NCBI GenBank assembly: GCA_017445435.1
Contig: JAFSUE010000011.1
Location: forward strand, 1-13,732
Source of the DNA: Selenomonadaceae bacterium
Lineage (GTDB): Bacteria > Bacillota > Negativicutes > Selenomonadales > Selenomonadaceae
Direction of reading: 5' to 3'
DNA: 13,732 bases
Both the position numbers and the translations under genes were made by a program. The notes under the pieces are model-generated. The model was not told where the DNA came from. It saw only the letters and a list, made by a program, of their open reading frames with translations, and searched no databases. The stretch's first letter is position 1. Each line of letters opens with the position of its first letter. Below are positions 6,801-13,145 of this stretch, one piece after another.

Positions 6801-6863
6801 GCGCCCTGTGGACTTGGATGCAAAAGAACACAAGGACGCGAAATTTCTTTTGCGCCAAAGAAA
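6801..6863. repeat. Palindromic intergenic block between lldP-like gene and metF
   Basis: GCAAAAGAA (6820-6828) and TTCTTTTGC (6845-6853) form a perfect 9-bp stem. Overlapping it, TTTCTTT (6844-6850) pairs with AAAGAAA (6857-6863) around a GC-rich loop. GCGCC occurs at 6801-6805 and again at 6852-6856. The block has no ribosome binding site or plausible gene and looks like a small dispersed palindromic repeat or the remains of one. Whether other copies exist cannot be seen from this window. Confidence 0.45.
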
Positions 6864-6872
6864 AAGTAGTTT

Positions 6873-6896
6873 AACTTAAAAATATTTTTTTAAGTT
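6873..6896. repeat. AT-rich 10-bp hairpin just after the permease gene
   Basis: AACTTAAAAA (6873-6882) and TTTTTAAGTT (6887-6896) are exact inverted repeats with a 4-nt loop, 18 nt beyond the permease stop codon. The position suggests a 3' end or stability element for that transcript. The stem has only two G-C pairs and no clean U-run follows, so termination is doubtful. Confidence 0.4.
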
Positions 6897-6914
6897 TTAC
6901 TTTACAAACAATTC

Positions 6915-8468
6915 CTAACCTAACATAGCTTCGACTACTGGACGACCAAAATAAACGATACAGCCCATTATAACTATGAACGGCAGGAAAACTTTAATGG
7001 CGAATTGCATAATTTGACTTTCGACGCCGCGCAAACCTACTGCCGCTACGCCAATGGCTATTGACTGCGGAGAAATAATTTTACCTACACACGCGCCAGC
7101 CGCATTTGCCGCCGCTAACCATGCTTGCCCAATAGAACTTGCACCTATTACTAACGCTGAATCAGCTTGCAACTTTCCAAAAAGTACGCCACTTGTCGTA
7201 GCAGAGCCCGTTATAAATGAACCTGCCGCGCCAATCAACGGCGAAATTACTGGATAAAATGATCCTGTTGCCTCAACCGTCGTTGTTGCCATTGTCGTTA
7301 TCATTCCGCTGTAGCCCATTACTCGCGCAGTTGCAATTATCGTGATCATCGTTATGAACGTCGGAATGAGCGTTTTAACCGTCCTGTTTAATACGCTCAA
7401 CATATCCTTGACAGTTGCGCCTTGTACGAAACCCGCAATTATCGCCGAAGTTAAAATTAATGTACCTGGCGTAACAATCCACGTGAAAGTATAAAGTCCC
7501 GCGCCTTCGCCCGTGTAAATCGCTATTGAAGTTTTAACCTGACTTAAAAATTCGTGAACTGGCGGAACAAGTTTTGAAGTTAAAATCAAGAATACAAAAA
7601 TTAAAATGAATGGCAACCAAGCTTTAACGCCTTTTTCAAAGGTTATGTCCGATTTTTCCTCTACAGCTTGAATTTGATATTCTGGATCTTTGACAGGGAA
7701 CATTTTAGCGTAGACGATAATTAAAGCCATTGAACAAATTGCACCTGCGACGCCTGATAATCCTTCGCCCATAAAGTAACCTGCGCCGAGTGCTGGCAGT
7801 AAAAATCCTAAGCCTGCGACAAGACAAAGTGGAATCATTCCTCTTAACGCTTTAAATGAGCCGCCAAATGTCACGAGCATTAAAAACGGCATGATAATCA
7901 TCATAAAGCCAAGTTGAATTGTAGCGAACGTTGCAATTTGCGCACCTTCAAAGCCCGTCAACTGCGCTAACGTCGTAAGCGGCAATCCGATTGAACCGTA
8001 TGACGATTGAACTGCATTTGACAAAAGACAAACTATGATAGCTGAAATTGGATTGATGCCGATACTTGCCAACATTGAGCCGCCTATTGCAACCGCCGTT
8101 CCAAATCCTGACATACATTCCAAAAATCCGCCGAATCCCCACGCTATCAATAAAATTATTACGCGTTGATCCGTGCTGACGGAGTTTAACATTTCCTTGA
8201 TTGTCTCAATGCCTTTTGTGTACACCGACAAATTGTAAGTGAAAATCGCAGAAATGATAACCCAGATGATTGGCCAAATTGCAAGCGTACCGCCTTCAAG
8301 TGCCGCCGTGAATGTGTCCATTAATGGCATTCCGAAAATGTTTGCCGCTATAATAAAAGCAATTATAAGTGCTACTGAACATGCCTGATACGCTGGCAAT
8401 TTTAAGACAATCAGCGCGATTATCAACCATATTATCGGCGCCAATGCGGCAAAAAACAGAGTACTCAA
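6915..8468 (-). CDS. LldP-family (L-lactate permease family) membrane transporter
   Basis: 517 aa, strongly hydrophobic with about a dozen membrane segments. It belongs to the lactate permease family, whose known members import L-lactate, D-lactate and glycolate with protons. Family landmarks: FGGFLECMSGFGTAVAIGG (112-130), SNAVQSSYGSIGLPL, GAAGSFITGSATTSGVLFG and GKIISPQSIAIGVAAVGL near the C-terminus, close to E. coli LldP GKMISPQSIAIACAAVGL. The FLECMSGFG and NAVQSSYGS segments differ from E. coli FLEGAAGFG and NTAPVAFGA, so the substrate may not be lactate. The start is TTG at 8468 with GGAGAGGG at 8484-8477, 8 nt upstream; an in-frame TAG six codons upstream leaves no better start. No lactate dehydrogenase gene is adjacent. 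Divergently transcribed from the DUF805 gene. Confidence 0.88.
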   Translation of the reverse strand: MSTLFFAALAPIIWLIIALIVLKLPAYQACSVALIIAFIIAANIFGMPLMDTFTAALEGGTLAIWPIIWVIISAIFTYNLSVYTKGIETIKEMLNSVSTDQRVIILLIAWGFGGFLECMSGFGTAVAIGGSMLASIGINPISAIIVCLLSNAVQSSYGSIGLPLTTLAQLTGFEGAQIATFATIQLGFMMIIMPFLMLVTFGGSFKALRGMIPLCLVAGLGFLLPALGAGYFMGEGLSGVAGAICSMALIIVYAKMFPVKDPEYQIQAVEEKSDITFEKGVKAWLPFILIFVFLILTSKLVPPVHEFLSQVKTSIAIYTGEGAGLYTFTWIVTPGTLILTSAIIAGFVQGATVKDMLSVLNRTVKTLIPTFITMITIIATARVMGYSGMITTMATTTVEATGSFYPVISPLIGAAGSFITGSATTSGVLFGKLQADSALVIGASSIGQAWLAAANAAGACVGKIISPQSIAIGVAAVGLRGVESQIMQFAIKVFLPFIVIMGCIVYFGRPVVEAMLG

Positions 8469-8510
8469 AACCTCATCCCTCTCCTAAAAAAATTCCCTCA
8501 ACCTACCGTA

Positions 8511-8571
8511 CAAAAAATTTATACGTACAAACTTCGTAAGTTATTTTATATCATTATTTAATATCATTCAA
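8511..8571 (-). promoter_or_regulatory. Predicted permease promoter with overlapping palindrome
   Basis: On the minus strand TTGAAT (8571-8566), 17 nt, TAAAAT (8548-8543) gives a plausible promoter with a start near 8536. The palindrome AACTT-CGT-AAGTT (8530-8542) covers the start point, where a repressor would block transcription. CGTACAAA also occurs twice in the same orientation 17 bp apart, at 8508-8515 and 8525-8532. The site does not resemble the LldR operator, and the regulator is unknown. Confidence 0.5.
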
Positions 8572-8577
8572 TAATTT

Positions 8578-8606
8578 TTGAAAAAGTGTCTTAATATTTT
8601 TTTACT
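8578..8606 (+). promoter_or_regulatory. Weak candidate promoter for the DUF805 gene
   Basis: TTGAAA (8578-8583), 17 nt, TTTACT (8601-8606) matches consensus at nine of twelve bases. An alternative is TTAATA (8591-8596) with TATAAA (8614-8619), also at 17-nt spacing. I cannot choose between them from sequence alone. Confidence 0.3.
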
Positions 8607-8651
8607 TGCAACGTATAAAGAGCAGAAAAAATTTTTTAGGAGGAAATTAAA

Positions 8652-9122
8652 ATGACAAACGAACTTTTGAAAAGTGAAATGGTAAATATGAACGATGAAA
8701 CATTTCGGCAAAAATTTTTTACTACCGAAGGTCGAATTAATAGAATGACCTACTTAAAACGGAATTTATTTTTATTTTTTATGATATTTGCAACATTATT
8801 TGCGATAGAATTTTTTGGCTTTATCGCCGACCTTTCACCAGCTGGAATAAATATCATTTGTAACATTGCAATGATTTTATTCCTTGTACCAAGCTTTTGT
8901 TTGGACGTTAAGCGCTTACACGATCTGGGCAAGGACAGCACATTAGCAAAAATCTTTTTGGGATTTTCAATTTTTTCAGCCGCGTACAACTGGCATTTAC
9001 CAATAGCTATAGGATTGACACCAATAGAAATTGTCATCTCGATTGCGTCATTGGGCTTTGCATTCTACCTGCTCTTTGCTAGAGGTGAGGACAACGCAAA
9101 CCAATACGGTACAGCTCAATAA
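8652..9122 (+). CDS. DUF805 family small membrane protein
   Basis: 156 aa. The only plus-strand gene in the window. DUF805 proteins are small four-helix inner membrane proteins of unknown function found widely in bacteria. The family signature is clear: an N-terminal GRINRMTYLKR (27-37, the common GRxxRxxYW-type start), SFCLDVKRLHDLGKDSTL (81-98, the R-hD-G motif), and a C-terminal GEDNANQYG (145-153, the common G-xxNxYG end). Membrane segments lie at about 39-58, 66-83, 98-113 and 117-142. The start ATG at 8652 has a perfect AGGAGG at 8638-8643 with 8-nt spacing, so the later in-frame ATGs (codons 10 and 13) are not needed. It is monocistronic, ending at a strong bidirectional terminator. 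Confidence 0.92.
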   Translation: MTNELLKSEMVNMNDETFRQKFFTTEGRINRMTYLKRNLFLFFMIFATLFAIEFFGFIADLSPAGINIICNIAMILFLVPSFCLDVKRLHDLGKDSTLAKIFLGFSIFSAAYNWHLPIAIGLTPIEIVISIASLGFAFYLLFARGEDNANQYGTAQ

Positions 9123-9173
9123 ATCGCAATAAGATAAATTCAAATTCACCAACCCTTTAAACCCCTAACATAT

Positions 9174-9205
9174 AAAAAAATTCCTCCATTGCGGAGGATT
9201 TTTTT
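9174..9205. terminator. Bidirectional intrinsic terminator
   Basis: TCCTCC (9182-9187) and GGAGGA (9193-9198) form a stem with a 5-nt loop, flanked by seven A (9174-9180) and seven T (9199-9205). It can end transcription from both sides: the DUF805 gene on the plus strand and the HlyD-family gene on the minus strand. Confidence 0.9.
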
Positions 9206-9211
9206 GTGGCG

Positions 9212-9244
9212 AAAATTTTACAGGCGTAAAAAATTTTACAGGCG
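9212..9244. repeat. 15-bp direct repeat across the HlyD-family stop codon
   Basis: AAAATTTTACAGGCG occurs at 9212-9226 and 9230-9244, 18 bp apart. The second copy contains the end of the HlyD-family gene including its TAA stop (9238-9236). The first is downstream, so the gene's tail has apparently been duplicated. Confidence 0.75.
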
Positions 9245-10690
9245 AATTTTTAAAGTTGTAGTGGAATTTGGCTTGCACTCAAAATTTCTTTCTTCAGGAA
9301 GTGACACGCGCAGTAAAAATTTATCGTTGCGAAGTTCATCGGGCGGAATATCAGTTTGATTTTCTGAAACTTGCGGCGGCGAATTTTCAGCAGTAGGATT
9401 TTCCGCCGTCGAATTTTCAGTTGCAGAATTTTCCGTAGCGGCAGGACTTTCAGCAGTTGAATTTTCAGCAGTCGAAGGCGCGGCAGTTGATTCATTTGCC
9501 GCATTGTCTGCAGGTTCAGCGTAAGCCTTATTTATCCATGAAAAGAAATTGTACGCGGTAGAATTTTCAGCGCTGGAATTTTCTGTAGGAGCAGGATTTT
9601 CTGTAGCGGAATTATTTTCAGCGTTGGAATTTTCAGTAGGCGTAGAATTTTCTGTAGCAGGATTTTCAGGCGTAGGATTTTCTGTAGCAGAATTATTTTC
9701 AGCGTCTAAATTTTCAGCGGCGGGAACTTCTTCAACAGGATCGGGCGCAATTTTTTCAATGACAATTCCATTCAAATTATTGCCGTCAATGGTATAGCTT
9801 ACCAACTTTCCAAGCGGAACTTTATTAAAAATTTCTTCGCTGACTTCCGCGACAAGCCAAAGTTCATTGCTGTCACCAACTTTAGCGACAACTTCACCAG
9901 CTTGTAATTCTTTTTCAAGTTCGGTTGAATAGTAAATCGTGCCGTCGACTGGCGCTATAATTTCTGTTTCCTGCGCCTCCTGCAAGGCAACGTTCAAAGA
10001 AAGTTCCGCCTGTTTAACGGCATTTTCCGCGCCAATTAAAACTGCTGGCGGCGTCGTTTGAAATTCATCGACGTATTCAATTTCTTCAACGTAGGTTGTC
10101 TCGTAAGAAACGCCGTTTTCCGTGTAGTACGAAGATGATGACGACGAATTTTTAGCGTTTTCATAAGCGGCAATAGCGGCGTCACGTTGGACAGCACTAA
10201 CCGCGCCCATTTCAAAAAGTTCCTTCATACGGTTAGCGCGTTCCTCCAATGCCGCCACATTTGCAGAGCCTGAAGTACCTTCGCGAACAGTTGAAGTTGT
10301 AACAGGCGTTCTAACTGCGCGTGTACGTTTAACTGGAACTTTTACCCATTGCCCTTGCTTTAAATCTTCGTAATTTTGGCGGGCAAGTTCGACGGTATTT
10401 TCAAGTTGCTGAATCGTTTCATCAGTGATACTAATTTCAAGCCGTGCAATTACGTCGCCAGCTTTTACTTCGTCGCCGTCTTCAAATAAAAATTCGCTGA
10501 CTTTACCATTAACAAGCGTCCGTACAGAAACCATTGTCCCAGTGACTTTTGCGTTTTCGATACGAAGTTCACGGAAGGCGTGATAATGTTCAAAGACGCC
10601 GTAGCCAATCGCACCTGCCGTTGCTAAAAGTACAATCAAGCCAAATTTTATTAGCAATTTTATTTTTCCTGAAAGGTCTATCGTTTCCAA
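9236..10690 (-). CDS. HlyD-family periplasmic adaptor with a large low-complexity insert
   Basis: 484 aa. Membrane fusion proteins of this family link an inner membrane transporter to an outer membrane channel. It has an N-terminal membrane helix (about 12-31), the first half of a lipoyl-like domain (about 44-86, VRTLVNGKVSEFLFEDGDEVKAGD split over 57-79), an alpha-hairpin region (about 90-240) carrying SSSSSS (182-187), the second lipoyl half (about 242-275, IIAPVDGTIYY), and the start of the beta-barrel (about 276-317). Residues 319-455 are a repetitive Asn/Glu/Thr/Ser/Ala/Pro tract, after which the barrel resumes (DKFLLRVSLPEE, then TTTLKIRL). The start is TTG at 10690 with GGAG nine nt upstream; the nearby ATG at 10704 is out of frame. 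No transporter partner or TolC gene is next to it. It lies 74 nt after mutS2 and may be co-transcribed. Confidence 0.82.
   Translation of the reverse strand: METIDLSGKIKLLIKFGLIVLLATAGAIGYGVFEHYHAFRELRIENAKVTGTMVSVRTLVNGKVSEFLFEDGDEVKAGDVIARLEISITDETIQQLENTVELARQNYEDLKQGQWVKVPVKRTRAVRTPVTTSTVREGTSGSANVAALEERANRMKELFEMGAVSAVQRDAAIAAYENAKNSSSSSSYYTENGVSYETTYVEEIEYVDEFQTTPPAVLIGAENAVKQAELSLNVALQEAQETEIIAPVDGTIYYSTELEKELQAGEVVAKVGDSNELWLVAEVSEEIFNKVPLGKLVSYTIDGNNLNGIVIEKIAPDPVEEVPAAENLDAENNSATENPTPENPATENSTPTENSNAENNSATENPAPTENSSAENSTAYNFFSWINKAYAEPADNAANESTAAPSTAENSTAESPAATENSATENSTAENPTAENSPPQVSENQTDIPPDELRNDKFLLRVSLPEERNFECKPNSTTTLKIRL
9326..9736 (-). repeat. Repetitive coding tract in the HlyD-family gene
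   Basis: The tract encodes short variants of (A/P/S)TEN and AEN(N)S. A longer unit of 81 bp (27 codons) is visible: 9594-9636 and 9675-9717 match at 39 of 43 bases, giving AENNSATENP twice. Variation by multiples of three keeps the reading frame. Confidence 0.85.
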
Positions 10691-10711
10691 TTTTTTATCT
10701 CCATTTTAGTA

Positions 10712-10770
10712 AGTAGTGAGTAGTTAGTAGTCAGTAGTTTTCATTACGAATTACGCATTCCTAATTAGCG
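10712..10770. repeat. Two adjacent heptanucleotide tandem repeats
   Basis: AGTAGTG, AGTAGTT, AGTAGTC, AGTAGTT lie head to tail at 10712-10739. After three bases a second 7-bp series follows: ATTACGA, ATTACGC, ATTCCTA, ATTAGCG (10743-10770). The last copy runs into the final codons and stop of mutS2 (10767-10765). Nearly all of the mutS2-HlyD spacer is therefore 7-bp periodic sequence. Confidence 0.8.
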
Positions 10771-13113
10771 TAGCGTTACAAGGGTTGCACCTGCGCCGCC
10801 TTCGTCAATATCCGCCAGCACAAAATCTGCTACAGAATGATGACGCCGCAAAAAATCTTGTACGCCTTTTCGCAATGCGCCTGTACCCTTGCCGTGAATT
10901 ATCAAAACTTGCTTAAGCCCTGCAAGTTGCGCGTCGTCAAGAAATTTCCCACAAATCATTTCCGCTTCATCAACCATCATTCCGCGTATATCCAAATTTC
11001 GCGTAACGGTCGAAACTTTTTGCAGAAGTTGCGTTGAACCGCGCGTACCGCTTGAAGTCGGCGTCGACGTAGAAATTTCCGCGTGACTTATAAATCTGCA
11101 GTCAGAAAATTTAACCGTCGTAGTAAGTGCGCCAACCTGCGCGGTCAACTTTTCACCGTCAACGTCCAGCGAAATTATTTTACCATTCTGGTCAAGTGGC
11201 TTGATATAAATCGTGTCGCCAATCATCAGTGAATCTTTGCTTATGCGCTTGCCAACTGATTTATCCGCAATGACAATCGGCGCCGTTTCAATTTCAGCCT
11301 CACGAATTTTATCACGCGCAGATTGAATCGCCTGTTGACGACGTTTAATGCCGAAGTCGTCAAATTGTTCCTTAAGCGCCGCGATAATTTCTTCTGCCTC
11401 ACGTTTAGTTTCACGTACCATAGCGGCGGACTTTTCACGCGCTTTTTTAATAATTTCGCCTTTGCTCTTCTCAATTTCACTGCGCATTTCAGCAAGCTTT
11501 TTTTCGTGATTTTCAATCTGAATTTGATGTTGCTGAATTGCAATGTTGCGTTGCTCATAAATCGTACGTTCTGATTCAAGCTCGGAAATAACCTGTTCAA
11601 AGTTCGCGTGGTCAGCCTTCAAAAACTTTTTAGCGCGTCGAATCAAACTTTGTTGCAAGCCCAATCGTTGACTTATTGCAAAGGCGTTGCTCGCGCCAGG
11701 AATGCCGATTAAAAGTCGGTACGTCGGCTGTAACGTTTCGCCGTTGAACTCGACACAAGCATTTTCAATTCCTGCCGTCGTGTAAGCAAAAGTTTTTAAC
11801 TCTGAATAATGCGTAGTCGCTATCGTCTGAACTTTTATTTTCAGCAACCTGCTAAGAATCGACATTGCAAGCGCCGCGCCTTCGTCGGGGTCTGTACCTG
11901 CGCCAATTTCATCAATCAAAACTAAATCGGTCGGCTTAACTTCCTTCAAAATTTTTACAATCTTTGTCATATGCGCTGAAAATGTTGAAAGGCTTTGTTC
12001 GATTGACTGTTCGTCGCCAATATCCGCGTAAATGTCCGTGTACACCGCGATTTTTGAAAATGGCGCGGCGGGAATGTACAAGCCGCATTGCGTCATCATT
12101 ACCAAAAGTCCCAGCGTTTTCATTGAAACAGTTTTGCCGCCAGTATTCGGACCAGTGACAAGCAAAATTGTAAATTCGTCGCCAAGTTTTATATCAATCG
12201 GCACAACTTCTTTAGGCGGAATTAGTGGATGCCGCGCAGATTTTATGTCAGTGAACTTTGAAAGCGTCGGTTCGGTAGCGTTGAGGTCGTAAGCCAATTT
12301 AGCCTTCGCGAAAAGTAAATCAATTTCCGCCAAAATATCGACGTTGATTAAAAGTTCGACTGAATTTTTTCTTACGGCGTCACTAAGTACGCGCAGGATT
12401 CGTGCAACTTCATTTCGTTCATCAACTTCCAACTGCCGAATGTCATTGTTAAGGTTTACAATCGCCATTGGCTCAATAAAAAGCGTTGCACCAGTCGCCG
12501 ATTGGTCGTGAACAATGCCAGGAACTTGTGATTTATATTCTGTCTTGACTGGCAAAACATAACGGTCGCCGCGCATTGTGACTATGGCGTCTTGAAAATA
12601 TTTTTGTTTAGCCGCGTCGTGCAGAATGTTGAAAATTTCTGTCTTAACGCGGTTTTGTGCATTGCGAAGTTCACGCCGAATTTTTTGCAACTCAACGCTT
12701 GCCGTATCGCGTACTAACCCGTGATCGTCGACGGTATTTTCAATTTGCTTTTCAAGGTTGCCAAGAATTTCAATCTGCGCGGCACGATTTTTTAATTTCG
12801 GCGCGGCAATTTCAGTTTCCTTGAAAAACTTTTTGACGTTGCGCATTGCATACATCGTCGACAAAATATCTAAAAATTCTTCAGCGCTGGCGGAACTGCC
12901 AAGTTTAATTTTCTCCAACGTTTCACGAATGTCACGAATGCCGCCCAATGGTGGAGAACTTACGGCGAAAACTTTTACAGCCTCCGTCGTCCACTTCAAA
13001 TTTTCATTGACTGTATCAAAATCATCATCGGGAACAATCGCGGCGGCTAGCTCTTTACCAATAGCACTTGTCGCGCAGTTCATCAGCCGCGAACGAATTT
13101 TTTCAAATTCCAA
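10765..13113 (-). CDS. mutS2: MutS2, MutS-like ATPase with C-terminal Smr nuclease domain
   Basis: 782 aa from the TTG at 13113. MutS2 lacks the mismatch-recognition domain of MutS; family members suppress recombination or act on collided ribosomes. It has an N-terminal core and clamp region (about 1-300), an ATPase domain with Walker A TGPNTGGKT (320-328), STFSAHM (377-383), Walker B LVLIDEIGAGTDP (397-409) and TTHYSELK (433-440), a long charged coiled coil (about 500-610), a KOW-like segment (about 628-675), and an Smr domain with LDIRG (707-711) and HGKGTG (740-745). The TTG has no ribosome binding site. The same frame extends seven codons upstream to an ACG at 13134 that has an ideal site, AGGTGAT, and the extra residues restore the family N-terminus (xxxxxxLEFEKI). 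The true start is therefore probably 13134, giving 789 aa. Confidence 0.95.
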   Translation of the reverse strand: MEFEKIRSRLMNCATSAIGKELAAAIVPDDDFDTVNENLKWTTEAVKVFAVSSPPLGGIRDIRETLEKIKLGSSASAEEFLDILSTMYAMRNVKKFFKETEIAAPKLKNRAAQIEILGNLEKQIENTVDDHGLVRDTASVELQKIRRELRNAQNRVKTEIFNILHDAAKQKYFQDAIVTMRGDRYVLPVKTEYKSQVPGIVHDQSATGATLFIEPMAIVNLNNDIRQLEVDERNEVARILRVLSDAVRKNSVELLINVDILAEIDLLFAKAKLAYDLNATEPTLSKFTDIKSARHPLIPPKEVVPIDIKLGDEFTILLVTGPNTGGKTVSMKTLGLLVMMTQCGLYIPAAPFSKIAVYTDIYADIGDEQSIEQSLSTFSAHMTKIVKILKEVKPTDLVLIDEIGAGTDPDEGAALAMSILSRLLKIKVQTIATTHYSELKTFAYTTAGIENACVEFNGETLQPTYRLLIGIPGASNAFAISQRLGLQQSLIRRAKKFLKADHANFEQVISELESERTIYEQRNIAIQQHQIQIENHEKKLAEMRSEIEKSKGEIIKKAREKSAAMVRETKREAEEIIAALKEQFDDFGIKRRQQAIQSARDKIREAEIETAPIVIADKSVGKRISKDSLMIGDTIYIKPLDQNGKIISLDVDGEKLTAQVGALTTTVKFSDCRFISHAEISTSTPTSSGTRGSTQLLQKVSTVTRNLDIRGMMVDEAEMICGKFLDDAQLAGLKQVLIIHGKGTGALRKGVQDFLRRHHSVADFVLADIDEGGAGATLVTLR

Positions 13114-13131
13114 AACGTTAAAATAATCTTT

Positions 13132-13145
13132 CGTTTAAATCACCT
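13132..13145 (-). promoter_or_regulatory. mutS2 ribosome binding site placed before an ACG codon
   Basis: AGGTGAT (13145-13139) matches seven bases of the extended anti-Shine-Dalgarno complement. Counting from its AGG, 8 nt separate it from ACG (13134-13132), normal spacing for a start codon, whereas the TTG at 13113 is 29 nt away. The TAA stop of mod (13137-13135) sits between the site and the ACG, so termination and reinitiation would be coupled. Confidence 0.6.

Noticed and set aside
6780..6880. Small ORF on the minus strand through the palindromic block
   Set aside because: The open frame has no start with a ribosome binding site, and its length is explained by the repeat sequence.
6709..6914. 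S-box or other riboswitch upstream of metF
   Set aside because: The upstream 206 nt show none of the conserved riboswitch core sequences I could recognise; the palindromic block does not resemble one.
9549..9797. Plus-strand ORF of 82 codons with repeated EFSV/LFSA units
   Set aside because: It is the antisense reading of the HlyD-family repetitive tract and has no ribosome binding site. Its repetition comes from the sense-strand repeat.
13135..13137. Possible read-through fusion of Mod and MutS2, since both are in the same frame separated by one TAA
   Set aside because: A one-in-three coincidence of frame. Both proteins look complete at this junction, and a ribosome binding site for mutS2 lies across it.
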